A stretch of DNA of 64,000 nt from Halodesulfovibrio aestuarii (GCF_050571805.1 NZ_CP192219.1), one strand, 5' to 3'; numbered from the stretch's first letter, positions 8,751 to 17,787 are shown. Translations and numbers: made by a program. Notes: generated from the letters alone by a model not told the origin.

Positions 8751-9105
8751 CGTCATCCGAAATTATGGGGAACTGTTTATATAACCAAATAATATTTGGC
8801 AAGGAGAAAAAAGTGGGAACAGAGGGAGTACACTATTTCAAGAAATCTAAATAAATCGAAAAAATAATTTCACTATATCCAAATTAAGTGAATTAGGTGT
8901 AAAAACAGTATATTGCTATGCAAAAAAAGTCTTTTTTGACAATATTGTAAGTGGACAGAAAATCAAAGTGTGTCTAAGACTGGCTCATCAGTTGTCGAGA
9001 GTGCTCTAATTGTAATGAATGAAGGCACAACCAATGTTGCTTGCTCCGGTAAGGGCAGGTGACGTTAGATGGATAAATTGTTGTAGAAATAAGGAAATTG
9101 AAGAG

Positions 9106-10446
9106 ATGAGTTTGTTAGACAATACGCACACAACAGAGGCTCAGCAGGGTAATGGTGTTGCCTTACTCCCCCTTGTAATTTTTCTGGTGCTTTTTATCGG
9201 CACAGGCTCTATTCTGATGATGTCTGGCGTATCTATGGCGTTTTACCAGCTTTCAGCAACAGTAGCCGTGATTCCTGGAATCATGGTTGCATTGTGGATG
9301 GGCAGAGAGTCTTTTGAGGAAAAAATTACTATCTTCCTTAAAGGTGCTGGTGACGTAAACATTATGACCATGTGTGTCATTTACCTGCTTGCCGGTGGTT
9401 TTGCCGCTGTAGCAAAAGCGGTTGGTGGTGTAGATGCAACTGTAAGCATGGGGCTTTCTTTAGTTCCTGCTTCTCTTGTGCTGCCCGGCTTATTTGTGAT
9501 CGCCGCATTTGTAGCTACGGCAATGGGCACTTCTATGGGTACCATCGCAGCTATCGGTCCGATTGCTGCCGGTGTTGCGGCACATTCCGATATGTCTATT
9601 GCTCTGCTTATGGGTGCAGTTGTCGGTGGTGCGATGTTTGGCGATAACCTCTCTATGATTTCTGACACAACTATTGCTGCTACCCGTACTCAGGGCTGTA
9701 ATATGCGTGATAAGTTCCGTATGAACCTTCTGATTGCGTTGCCCGCAGCGGTCGTGACCATTATTCTTTACGCTATCTCCGGTTCTACTGGCGCTGTTGC
9801 GGATGCTGGCACGTGGCAATTCTTTAAGGTTCTTCCATATCTTGCCATTCTTGGATTAGCTGTGGCTGGCGTGAACGTATTTATTGTACTTACAACAGGT
9901 ATCATTCTTGCGGGTGCTGTGGGGCTTGTTTCTGTGCCGGATTACTCCCTGCTTACACTCAGTAAAGATATCTACAGCGGCTTTGTGGGGATGCACGAAA
10001 TTCTCGTTCTTTCCATTCTTGTGGGCGGCCTTGGTGAGCTTATCCGTCATAACGGAGGCCTCATATGGCTTGTTCGTAAGATTGGTGGTATTGCGAAGCG
10101 TTTTAGTAAAACTGAAGAAAGCAAAAAAGCTGGTGAATTTAGTATTGCTGCTTTGGCTGCACTTGCCGATGGATGTATTGCGAACAACACTGTCGCAATT
10201 ATCCTTTCTGGTGGCATGGCAAAAGAAATTGCAAAGCGCAGCGGTATTTCCGCTAAACGCAGTGCAAGCTTGCTTGATATCTTCTCCTGTGTTGTGCAGG
10301 GATTAGTTCCATACGCGGCGCAGGTTCTGCTTGCCGGTTCTCTTGCTAAGGTATCTCCTGTGGATATCGCCGTGAGCAACTGGTACTGTCTGATTCTTGC
10401 CTTTGCTGGCACAATGGCCATTTACCTTGGCAAGCCTCGTGATTAA
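9106..10446 (+). CDS. nhaC: NhaC-family sodium/proton antiporter
   Basis: A polytopic inner-membrane protein of about 446 residues with roughly eleven hydrophobic segments. NhaC/ion-transporter signatures include GDVNIMTMCVIYLLAGGF, ATAMGTSMGTIAAIGPIA, GAMFGDNLSMISDTTIAA and LADGCIANNTVAII. The family exchanges Na+ (or organic substrates in some members) for H+. The N-terminus is set at ATG 9106, 11 bases after AAGGA; an ATG at 9019 would add 29 residues with no membrane or signal character. A terminator follows directly. It lies divergently from the glycine symporter across the riboswitch region but shares no leader with it. Confidence 0.88.
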   Translation: MSLLDNTHTTEAQQGNGVALLPLVIFLVLFIGTGSILMMSGVSMAFYQLSATVAVIPGIMVALWMGRESFEEKITIFLKGAGDVNIMTMCVIYLLAGGFAAVAKAVGGVDATVSMGLSLVPASLVLPGLFVIAAFVATAMGTSMGTIAAIGPIAAGVAAHSDMSIALLMGAVVGGAMFGDNLSMISDTTIAATRTQGCNMRDKFRMNLLIALPAAVVTIILYAISGSTGAVADAGTWQFFKVLPYLAILGLAVAGVNVFIVLTTGIILAGAVGLVSVPDYSLLTLSKDIYSGFVGMHEILVLSILVGGLGELIRHNGGLIWLVRKIGGIAKRFSKTEESKKAGEFSIAALAALADGCIANNTVAIILSGGMAKEIAKRSGISAKRSASLLDIFSCVVQGLVPYAAQVLLAGSLAKVSPVDIAVSNWYCLILAFAGTMAIYLGKPRD

Positions 10447-10473
10447 TAGCTGTCAGCTGTAATAAAAATAACA

Positions 10474-10515
10474 AAAAGGGTTCCTTGCATGCGCAGGGAA
10501 CCCTTTCTTTTTTGC
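10474..10515 (+). terminator. Terminator after nhaC-type gene
   Basis: AAGGGTTCC pairs with GGAACCCTT around a TTGCATGCGCA loop, with flanking A and T runs. It also serves the convergent minus-strand gene at 10535. Confidence 0.88.
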
Positions 10516-10534
10516 TGGTATGTTGTCGAATACG

Positions 10535-11005
10535 TTATGGCATCATTACGCCTCGAATCATTGGGCTCATTTGTTGCGGACTCATCATTTGAGGATGCAT
10601 GTTAGGGCCTAACTGCGTCATTACCGGTGCGGTACGCATTTTGGCAGGTACTCTGTACATGACAAATCTGCCGTCTTTTTGAGTATACACGGCTTGATAT
10701 GGTGCCGGCTGATAGCGGGCACGCATGTTGAGTTTTGAACATCCTGACATTCTCGGATGCATTCCCATACGAGGTAGTTGTACTACACGCACACCCTGAG
10801 GGGTATATACATGTGTAAACATCATGGTTGGCGGGAGGTATCCCGTACCACGCATTGCGTGTAAGAAGGATGTTTTTGAATCCATCATCATTGGTTGAAC
10901 CGTCGTTGTTTTTTGACAAATGACGGTTGTTGTAGGCATTGCGCTTGCGAAAGTAGCTGTCACCAAAACGAGCGCAAAAGCGAGCAAGGTAATTCTACTT
11001 GTCAT
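10535..11005 (-). CDS. Exported methionine-rich protein, function unknown
   Basis: A 156-residue protein with a clear signal peptide (MTSRITLLAFALVLVTATFA, cleavage after SAM or ASA near residue 23). The mature part is rich in methionine, proline and threonine. It has PMMMDS near the start and HPQMMSPQQMSPMIRGVMMP at the C-terminus. Repeated MxxM spacing recalls methionine-rich copper-binding segments, but this is only a resemblance. Only two cysteines are predicted in the mature part. The ribosome site AAGGAG stands before ATG. It is monocistronic, and I do not recognise a family. Confidence 0.65.
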   Translation of the reverse strand: MTSRITLLAFALVLVTATFASAMPTTTVICQKTTTVQPMMMDSKTSFLHAMRGTGYLPPTMMFTHVYTPQGVRVVQLPRMGMHPRMSGCSKLNMRARYQPAPYQAVYTQKDGRFVMYRVPAKMRTAPVMTQLGPNMHPQMMSPQQMSPMIRGVMMP

Positions 11006-12136
11006 GTCTCATCTCCTTAGTTCAGCACGCAACTCTATGTAATCTGTATACAAAACATTAAAAACATCTATTTTTACTGCATCATCATTGCAGTAATTGT
11101 TTAGTATGTAATGTAATAGTGCATTGCGTACTGTTTTTTTGTGGATTTCTACTATGTCAATGTACCATAGTAAGGCGTTCAATCAACCTTGGAATATAAT
11201 TTTATCAATGGGGAAAGTAACTTTTAGGAAATATTTACTATATATGTGATCTTGTAACTGGTCACTGTAGTAGGTTTTTCTTTTTATCTTATATGCTCGT
11301 ATTTTTTGTATAAAATGCTAAAAGATCTGCACAGAAGTATTAGAATAATCTTGGAGTGTGATAAAAAAAGTAATATTATCGTAGTATTAAGTTTTTATGA
11401 TGAGTATAAAGATACAAAGTATATAAGCGATAGTTGTTATATGCTGGATTCATTATAACGTAGATCTTACAGCTTTACTTTTATCCCTTCTAATACCCGG
11501 CTAAAGAGCGACAGTTTTTTTATCCAGAAAAATGTGGATATAAGCCCACGTGTGGCGGAAGGAGCGAAATTCACGTTCTCGAAGTTATGAAAAAGCATAG
11601 TCGGCTGTTATTGTGCAGGCATAGTTGCAACGGTGCCCCCACTGAGGGGGCTTTTTTTGTTTGCTTAGCAAATAGGATGGCGGGGGATACGCAATAACGT
11701 GGTTGGGAAAATAGGCAACAGTGAACCAAGAAAACAATCAAAAAATAAATTAGGATGTTGTGTTAGATATAAATATGTTTTTTGTTGTATTTTTCTATTT
11801 AATACAGGGTGTTACGTTGCATTTTTCATTTCTGTGTGAATGATGAGGGCACTCCGACACTGAAAAAAAAATATAATGCCAAAAGGAGTCAGTATTTCAT
11901 GAGCTTTTAACTGCAGGGAAGAAAACAGCCGAAATTCTATTGAGCAAGCTGGACTCTTTGCTACAATAGCGATGAAAACTGTTATGTGGAGCGCGACATG
12001 TTCGTTCTGTTTGTTGTAGCAATGGTTACTAGATTTAAAAATACTAGTTACTTGCAGCGTTGTAGAAAGTCCCTTTATCTATAATCGTATTAAGCTGCTG
12101 CAACAGTTCGGAATGTTGGTATAAAAGGAGAAAATT
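11006..12136. other. AT-rich intergenic region, 1.1 kb, with an orphan terminator
   Basis: It lies between two small exported-protein genes that diverge. No open frame with a ribosome site and sensible composition is visible. The only strong element is an intrinsic terminator at 11635-11658 on the plus strand with no gene in front of it, which suggests a small RNA ending there. The rest is AT-rich promoter-like sequence. Confidence 0.5.
11635..11658 (+). terminator. Orphan intrinsic terminator, possible end of a small RNA
   Basis: GCCCCC, loop ACTGA, GGGGGC, then TTTTTTT. No coding gene precedes it within 600 bases on this strand. The preceding roughly 150 bases hold several short complementary stretches such as ATCC/GGAT and TTGTGCA/TTGCAA. 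Confidence 0.7.
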
Positions 12137-12514
12137 ATGCGACAAGAAAAGCTTATTGCTATTGCATTTGTAATTGCAGCATTGATTTTTTCAACTGTGA
12201 CGTACTCATTTGCCCAGAAAGTTGTAGTAATGAGGAGGCATGTTCCCGTTGAATATCAGGTGGTTGATTACGGTATGTACCGGGTTGCCCCTTGCGGGGC
12301 TGTTGTTGTCCGCCCAATGGTTCCGGGATATTGTAGAGCTCAGGCGGTTCCAATGTGCAGAAGGTGGATGATGGTAAAGCGTTATGGACATAGATTGCCG
12401 TGCAACTGCCGTGTTCTGACTCATAAACAATATGCAACGAGTTCCGACCTGCAAAACACTGCATATGGATTCAAGTACTATAATGAATATATACTCTGCA
12501 CAAAACCTTATTAA
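12137..12514 (+). CDS. Small exported cysteine-containing protein, function unknown
   Basis: A 125-residue protein with a signal peptide (MRQEKLIAIAFVIAALIFST, cleavage likely after SFA near residue 26). The mature part is basic, with VVVMRRHVPVEYQVVDYG and six cysteines, including CRR, CNC and a late C. The strong site AAGGAG stands before ATG. Together with the other orphan exported gene at 10535 it brackets the 1.1-kb spacer. No family is recognised. Periplasmic or outer-surface location is inferred from the signal only. Confidence 0.65.
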   Translation: MRQEKLIAIAFVIAALIFSTVTYSFAQKVVVMRRHVPVEYQVVDYGMYRVAPCGAVVVRPMVPGYCRAQAVPMCRRWMMVKRYGHRLPCNCRVLTHKQYATSSDLQNTAYGFKYYNEYILCTKPY

Positions 12515-12586
12515 GGCTGTGTCCGAACCCTGCCTTATGTAAGCGGCTAGTGGCTAATTTAGGTCGCGCAGGGTGTTAACATACAC

Positions 12587-12618
12587 GAAGCCCCGCATAG
12601 TAGACTATGCGGGGCTTC
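12587..12618. terminator. Long perfect hairpin between convergent genes
   Basis: GAAGCCCCGCATAGT pairs with ACTATGCGGGGCTTC around two bases: a 15-bp stem without a T run on either side. It probably helps to end or protect the transcripts of the two convergent genes. Confidence 0.65.
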
Positions 12619-12647
12619 TCAATGTGACTGCGTTTGCAGTTCGGGAG

Positions 12648-15065
12648 CTACTGACTGGATAGTGAATCCAGCTGTTGAGCCAGTCTTGATAGATCCTTAA
12701 CGTTTTGAGCAGACTCTTGCATTTCTGCTGTAACGCTTCCTACAAGGATGTTAATGTCGTCCATTGCTCGGGTAACATGCTCAGAAGTTGAGGACTGTTC
12801 TTCTGCAGCTGTTGCAATGGTTCCAATTTGACTGGCAGACTCATTTGCAAGACCGACAATTTCGGAAAGGGCATTGCCGGATTCGTTTGCGAAAGATGTA
12901 GCAGTGTCTACAAGCTTCATAGTATCCTGAGTTGTTTGCATTGATGTGACGGCATGTTGCTGAATTGCGGAAATGGCGGTGTTGACTTCCTGTGTTGCCT
13001 GCATGGTCTTTTCTGCAAGTTTTCGTACTTCATCAGCAACGACGGCAAATCCCCTTCCTGCTTCCCCGGCACGCGCGGCTTCGATTGCAGCATTTAAGGC
13101 AAGCAGGTTAGTCTGATCTGCAATATCTGAGATTACACTCAGAACTGTACCAATTTCATCCGCTTGAGTACCCAGCTGGGTCATAGCGGTATTCATTGAG
13201 GTGGCATGCTGATGCAGGCTTGTAATAGATTCGATAGCGTTTGAAACAATGCCCGCACCCTGTTCAGCACGAGTCCGAGTGGCTTCTGCCTGCTGAGCAG
13301 CCAACGAAGCACCGCGTGCGACTTCGATAACGGCAACGTTCATTTGTTCCATAGCGGTGGATGTTTCCCGAATGCGCATCTGCTGTGAATCAATTGCACC
13401 GGAAACGTCAGTCATTTGTGCTTCAAGCGATGCCACGGAATCGAGCAGGGCGTGTGAAGCGTCTTTTGTGCCTTCGTAAACTATTTCAATTTTGGAAAGC
13501 TGTTGGTTGATTTTCCGTTCAGAGAGAACAAGGTCAGTAACGTTGCGGGCAATTTCAACGTATCCAGCACGATTTCCTTGAGTATCATACAAAATATCTG
13601 CGACTGGTTGAATGAACTCAGGCCCGTTTTTGCCCTGTATGCTGATAATATCTGCTACAACCCGTTTTTGTGTACGTTTTGCCTGCTCAATAGGACAGTT
13701 GGATGTCGAGCAAACTTCGGTATTGAAAACATCATGACAGCGTAGACACATGAGCCCCTGTTGGTCAGTGCCTGCTGCGTCTTCCACTGCTTTGTTGGCG
13801 AGCAGTAAATTGAAATTATCATCAACCGCTATAATTGGATCTGGAACGGTATTCAGTACGTTTTTGAATTGTTCCATTTCGTTCAGCATGGTTGTGAGGC
13901 GTTCCATTAGGTTGTTGAACCAGAGGGTAAGGTCGCCAACCTCATCTTTTTGATTAATGATTATGCGTTGTTGAAGGTCAGCTTTATCTTCTGCGAGCAT
14001 CTGGATTTTTGTTGTGATGCTGCCTAGTGGAGTTGTGATGTATTTTTTGAGAACAACTATCATGCCCAGAAGTGGCAGCAGGAGGATAGCAGCAAGTGTG
14101 GTTATCAGTGACATGTTTGCCTTGTTCGCGAGACTGAGCGCTTCTGAAGAATCAATGGCACCGATAAGCGTGCCGATGCGCTGCCCTTTGTAGTCAAGCA
14201 TTGGAGAGCCGATAAGAGTGTAATTCCCCATGGACATGGACGTCTTTTGACGTGAGGCTGTGGTAAGAAATTGTTCAGAAACCATGTTTACAAGCGGCTG
14301 GTTTTCTGCTGTCGGGTTTACGAGGATTGTGTTGTAGACTGAAGGATATTTTGAAGAATCATTAAGGCGTGTTGTTATGTTGAGAAATTTTTTGTCCATG
14401 AAGAGCATCACGGGGATATTCTTTTGCTTTGCTATAGTAAAGACAGAAGAAAAGCTCTTAAGAACTTCCGCAGAGCCAAGTGTTGTACCGTTGTTGTCTC
14501 TGACTGGAACAATTCCACGCATAACAAATCCGCCGCGTCCAAGCTCAATCCCATGTACTGGGGAGCCTGTGCTGTTTACATCAAGTACTGTTTGGCGGAA
14601 TGAAGAAATATCATCTGAAATATCGACCCACTTGCCGTTCTTTTTTGCTTGTTTTGCACGCCAGAGACGGACAAGACTTCTGCCATTTGGAAGGTGGAAG
14701 TGGAGCTTTAACTTTTGACCGGTAGTCATTTTGTAGCTTTTAAGCTGCGGTGCAAGTTCTTCTCGCAGCATTGCGCGAGCCTGCTGGGATTTTTCTGAGT
14801 TCGCATCATCAATATCCCCTGTGTGAGCTATCTTGTAAGCTCTGATGACTTCTGGAGAATGTGCAAAAAGTGATGCAGCTTCTTGTGCAGTGATGCTTAC
14901 CTGCTCAATATTTTTTTCGATAGAAGTAAATGTATCGTTAATAATATAATCTAAATTCTGTTGTTCGATAGCTATAAAACAGTTGCTAATAAGGTAGTAA
15001 CTTATAACACCGAGTATCGGTACCAGTGTTATTTGGGGAAGAGAAAGTTTCCAAAACAGTTTCAT
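12648..15065 (-). CDS. Methyl-accepting chemotaxis protein with dCache, HAMP and PAS domains
   Basis: An 805-residue chemoreceptor. The order is TM1 (about 8-30), a periplasmic double-Cache sensor (about 31-320) with the LKLHFHLPNGRSLVRLWR motif of the dCache_3 type, TM2 (about 322-343), HAMP (about 340-395), a PAS domain (about 400-520), and the MCP signalling domain with the hairpin tip around DQTNLLALNAAIEAARAGE. The PAS domain carries a cysteine group, CLRCH...C...NC (about 437-455). It has no C-terminal CheR-binding pentapeptide. It acts on the CheA/CheW kinase from the inner membrane. No che genes are nearby. Confidence 0.93.
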   Translation of the reverse strand: MKLFWKLSLPQITLVPILGVISYYLISNCFIAIEQQNLDYIINDTFTSIEKNIEQVSITAQEAASLFAHSPEVIRAYKIAHTGDIDDANSEKSQQARAMLREELAPQLKSYKMTTGQKLKLHFHLPNGRSLVRLWRAKQAKKNGKWVDISDDISSFRQTVLDVNSTGSPVHGIELGRGGFVMRGIVPVRDNNGTTLGSAEVLKSFSSVFTIAKQKNIPVMLFMDKKFLNITTRLNDSSKYPSVYNTILVNPTAENQPLVNMVSEQFLTTASRQKTSMSMGNYTLIGSPMLDYKGQRIGTLIGAIDSSEALSLANKANMSLITTLAAILLLPLLGMIVVLKKYITTPLGSITTKIQMLAEDKADLQQRIIINQKDEVGDLTLWFNNLMERLTTMLNEMEQFKNVLNTVPDPIIAVDDNFNLLLANKAVEDAAGTDQQGLMCLRCHDVFNTEVCSTSNCPIEQAKRTQKRVVADIISIQGKNGPEFIQPVADILYDTQGNRAGYVEIARNVTDLVLSERKINQQLSKIEIVYEGTKDASHALLDSVASLEAQMTDVSGAIDSQQMRIRETSTAMEQMNVAVIEVARGASLAAQQAEATRTRAEQGAGIVSNAIESITSLHQHATSMNTAMTQLGTQADEIGTVLSVISDIADQTNLLALNAAIEAARAGEAGRGFAVVADEVRKLAEKTMQATQEVNTAISAIQQHAVTSMQTTQDTMKLVDTATSFANESGNALSEIVGLANESASQIGTIATAAEEQSSTSEHVTRAMDDINILVGSVTAEMQESAQNVKDLSRLAQQLDSLSSQ

Positions 15066-15372
15066 AGTGTGACCTCCATCACTGTGCTTCTATTGTGGTG
15101 CACACGTAGTGCCCATGTACATGCTCGATAATACATTGTGATGTTTCGGTGTATATCTTGTGAAGAGAATTTTGCATTAGGAGCTCAAAGTTTATTAGAA
15201 GGTTATGGTTATATTGTAATAGTTTTTTTGCATTGTGAATTTATTAACAAGCTGGTGCTGTTTTTTGGGAAAGTGATCAACTTTTAGTAATAATATAAAA
15301 AAGACTTGTGAATTGGATCACAATGTAATGTCTTTAACGTATTTGTCCGAAAAGAAAGGTTGGCAAAAGAAT

Positions 15373-15410
15373 TAAAAGCCCCCTCTGACATTTATCAGAG
15401 GGGGCTTTAT
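15373..15410 (-). terminator. Strong hairpin downstream of the flavoprotein gene
   Basis: AAAGCCCCCTCTGA pairs with TCAGAGGGGGCTTT around CATTTA. On the minus strand it is followed by TTAATTCTTTT. It lies 110 bases past the stop at 15520 and also upstream of the chemoreceptor promoter. Confidence 0.7.
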
Positions 15411-15519
15411 TAACTTGAAGTAACAAGAGTGCTTCTACAGACAAAAAACGTCCTTTAGTTTGTCTCTCGTTATCTTTTTCTTATTTCAATGTTTTTTTCT
15501 ATATTGACTGGATCGTAAG

Positions 15520-16086
15520 TTAGGAAACAAGGTTGCGTGCAAAAGTAATGGCGCGTTTTTCTGCATCTTCAGGGCGGTTGCCGTCGATGGTGCATTTACC
15601 TGCAAACAGTTCGCCGGCATTCTGGGTCTTGTAGAATCCCTGAAGTTTGTTGAACGCAAAAACTAATCCTTCAGCATTATTCTCATAGTCACTTCCGCCG
15701 GTAAGGATCACGCCTTGACGTTTTCCTTCAAGCAAAGAAGCATGGTTTGGCTTTTTGTAGTTAGTGACAAGACTCCAGCTTCTGTCCATGAGTGCTTTGA
15801 CCGACGCAGTATAGCCCCAGAAATAAGTTGGAGAAGAGAATACGGTCACATCTGCATCAATCATTTTCTGCAAAATTTCTTCTGCATCATCTTTCTGAAC
15901 ACAATTGATTTCTGTTTCAGATTCTTTGCACTTGGCACAGCCAAGGCATGGTTTTATATTTTTTTTTGTCAGATTAATGCGCTCTACGTCATGACCCAAG
16001 GTGCGTAATTCATCTTCCACCCAACCGAGTATTGTTGCTGTGTTACCGGTTGTTCTGGCGCTACCGAGCAGTGTTACTATTTTCAT
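15520..16086 (-). CDS. NAD(P)H-dependent FMN reductase / iron-sulfur flavoprotein-like
   Basis: A 188-residue flavodoxin-fold protein. The FMN phosphate loop is GSARTTGNTAT (residues 8-18), followed by CLGCAKCKES and a further C at about residue 62. This cysteine pattern is like that of iron-sulfur flavoproteins, which carry CxxCxxC near residue 50. SPTYFWGYTASVKALMDRSW is the conserved flavin-binding segment, and GGSDYENN follows. It likely reduces quinones or other small acceptors in the cytoplasm. It is divergent from the LysE-type exporter, and two palindromes lie between them. Confidence 0.85.
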   Translation of the reverse strand: MKIVTLLGSARTTGNTATILGWVEDELRTLGHDVERINLTKKNIKPCLGCAKCKESETEINCVQKDDAEEILQKMIDADVTVFSSPTYFWGYTASVKALMDRSWSLVTNYKKPNHASLLEGKRQGVILTGGSDYENNAEGLVFAFNKLQGFYKTQNAGELFAGKCTIDGNRPEDAEKRAITFARNLVS

Positions 16087-16134
16087 TGTAATTCCCTGTA
16101 GTTTGAATGGTCGATTGTTTTCAGAGATGGTAAT

Positions 16135-16149
16135 AGCGCAAATTGCGCT
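16135..16149. promoter_or_regulatory. 15-bp palindrome, possible operator
   Basis: AGCGCAA-A-TTGCGCT lies in the divergent promoter region of the flavoprotein and LysE-type genes, 49 bases before the flavoprotein start. Confidence 0.45.
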
Positions 16150-16190
16150 GTAAATTCAATATGGCGCAGTGTATTGTGGTTAAAGAATAC

Positions 16191-16209
16191 TGACAATTCC
16201 AAATTGTCA
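16191..16209. promoter_or_regulatory. 19-bp palindrome, possible operator
   Basis: TGACAATT-CCA-AATTGTCA is a perfect 8-bp inverted repeat about 105 bases before the flavoprotein start and about 100 bases before the exporter start. Confidence 0.5.
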
Positions 16210-16310
16210 TTTGCAAAGTTTTTATGCACCACATAGAAAATTAGCTTACCTGTGCGCACGTGCCGGTAAACAATAAATTGTATACATATTAAGTCTTTTG
16301 GAGATAGATT

Positions 16311-16925
16311 ATGGCGTTAAGTGTTTGGTTTTCTTTGGCATTAATATGTATTCTTGGAGCGATGTCCCCTGGGCCAAGTCTTGCGGTTGTTGCAAAAAAT
16401 TGTCTTGGTGGCAGCTGGAAAAATGGTGTCGCTGCAGCATGGGCACATGCGTTGGGCGTAGGTATGTATGCGTTGGCGTCTGTATTGGGGCTGGCGATTG
16501 TCTTGCAGCATAATCCTTCTTTGTTCAGAGGGATTGCGTATCTTGGTGCTGCCTATCTTTTTTGGTTGGGCTTTAAAGCAGTACAGTCCAAAGGCGGTTT
16601 TGCTGCGAAATTGACAGCAGGAAGACAGACTTCATTATTTGAATCTGCACGTGACGGCGCTATGATTTCGATGTTAAATCCCAAGCTGGCTCTGTTTTTT
16701 TTAGCGTTGTTCAGTCAGTTTGTAGCGGCTAGCCATGCATCTGAAAGCAGAGCAATTGTTGTTGCAACCCCGATGCTGATTGATGGGGTGTGGTACACTA
16801 TAGTCAGTTTTTTACTTACCAGACAAAGTGTACTGGAAAAGATTAAAGCCCGCGCTGTGCTTGTGGATCGATTAACCGGAATAGTCCTTATTGGCTTAGC
16901 TATAAGGGTTGCGTATACTATTTAG
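16311..16925 (+). CDS. LysE/RhtB-family amino-acid exporter
   Basis: A 204-residue inner-membrane protein with about six hydrophobic segments. The N-terminal AMSPGPSLAVVAKN carries the SPGP motif of the LysE/RhtB family. LFWLGFKAV and SMLNPKLALFFLALFSQF are also family-typical. The family exports amino acids or derivatives; the substrate cannot be read from the sequence. The ribosome site TTGGAGA lies before ATG at 16311. A perfect terminator follows. It is divergent from the flavoprotein gene, with palindromes between them. Confidence 0.9.
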   Translation: MALSVWFSLALICILGAMSPGPSLAVVAKNCLGGSWKNGVAAAWAHALGVGMYALASVLGLAIVLQHNPSLFRGIAYLGAAYLFWLGFKAVQSKGGFAAKLTAGRQTSLFESARDGAMISMLNPKLALFFLALFSQFVAASHASESRAIVVATPMLIDGVWYTIVSFLLTRQSVLEKIKARAVLVDRLTGIVLIGLAIRVAYTI

Positions 16926-16937
16926 TCCAGAAATTTC

Positions 16938-16979
16938 AAAAAAAAGCCTGAATGTTTTTTCATTCAGGCTTTTTTTTTT
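16938..16979. terminator. Bidirectional terminator
   Basis: AAAAGCCTGAATG pairs with CATTCAGGCTTTT around six T's, with flanking A and T runs. It separates the convergent exporter and LuxR-type genes. Confidence 0.93.
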
Positions 16980-17005
16980 GAAATTCGTATCACGATTAAT
17001 TTGTT

Positions 17006-17731
17006 TTAAGATATGGTGATAAGCCCTGCTGTAAGTGCTTTGGCGACTGCCTGAATTCGTGTAGTAGCGCCAAGGCGCTCTTTTGCAGAATCAATATGCA
17101 TTTTTACCGTATGGTGACTTATACCTATTTTATCTGCAATCTGTTGCGGATTAAGTCCACAGGCAAGGCACGTGAGGCATTCCTGCTGACGTGGGGTGAG
17201 TGATATAGGGTGCGTATTTTTGGATGTCAGAACATAGAGCCGTTCATGGGCAGTACATGTCACAAGGAGTAGCTCTAATACTTTGTCAGTCGGTACATCA
17301 TTAAGTTGTGAGACTGTTTCTGGGAAGCAAATGCAAATACCACCTATACATTTATTGTTGTAAAATGACGGCATAGTAATGCCGCTTCCATAGTTGAATT
17401 CAGACGTGGCCATCTGGATAAGCTCTCGTGCTTTTTTGCAAAGCAGAGGATTGTGAATCTCTTTATTGCATCCATACAATAATGGCCCATTGGCTGTAAG
17501 CGGTTGGGGCAGAACTTGGTCGTATTCAAACATACCATGCTGAATATAACGGTTCTGGCACCAGTCGGGCAGAGTAGAAAAATACGTAATATTTTTATTG
17601 GAATTACTGAACCATGTGTGTATTTGAGCTACCCCCATGTGTTTTGTGTAACTAACAAACTTCTCCCATAAGTAGTCAGGAGATTCTGTTGTAATAATTG
17701 TCTTTAATATTCCATGCAGCGTTTCGTTCAT
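17006..17731 (-). CDS. LuxR-type regulator with autoinducer-binding-like domain
   Basis: 241 residues. Residues 1-165 match the acyl-homoserine-lactone-binding domain pattern: LPDWCQNRYIQHGMFEYD aligns with the W...Y.......D core of LuxR/TraR, and GSGITMP carries the conserved G. The P after the D and the second conserved W are replaced (DQ, LLYG). Residues 175-241 are a GerE-type HTH: LTPRQQECLTCLACGLNPQQ, IADKIGISHHTVKMHI. It is a cytoplasmic DNA-binding regulator. No luxI-type synthase is in the window, so it is a candidate solo receptor with an altered ligand. Confidence 0.87.
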   Translation of the reverse strand: MNETLHGILKTIITTESPDYLWEKFVSYTKHMGVAQIHTWFSNSNKNITYFSTLPDWCQNRYIQHGMFEYDQVLPQPLTANGPLLYGCNKEIHNPLLCKKARELIQMATSEFNYGSGITMPSFYNNKCIGGICICFPETVSQLNDVPTDKVLELLLVTCTAHERLYVLTSKNTHPISLTPRQQECLTCLACGLNPQQIADKIGISHHTVKMHIDSAKERLGATTRIQAVAKALTAGLITIS

Positions 17732-17767
17732 TTCAGTCTCCCATTGCTGGATATGAAAGGCTGTGTG

Positions 17768-17787
17768 ACCTCCCTGTTTAGGGAGGT
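17768..17787 (-). promoter_or_regulatory. Leader hairpin before the LuxR-type gene
   Basis: ACCTCCCT-GTTT-AGGGAGGT lies 37-56 bases before the start codon. On the transcript it could hide or mimic a ribosome site, so a regulatory role is possible. Confidence 0.4.

Noticed and set aside
11587..11697. 36-codon frame beginning ATGAAAAAGCAT
   Set aside because: It runs through the intrinsic terminator at 11635-11658 and has only a weak upstream ribosome site.
13738..13760. CxxCH in the chemoreceptor taken as a c-type haem site
   Set aside because: The motif is in the cytoplasmic PAS domain behind the second membrane helix, where c-haem attachment does not occur.
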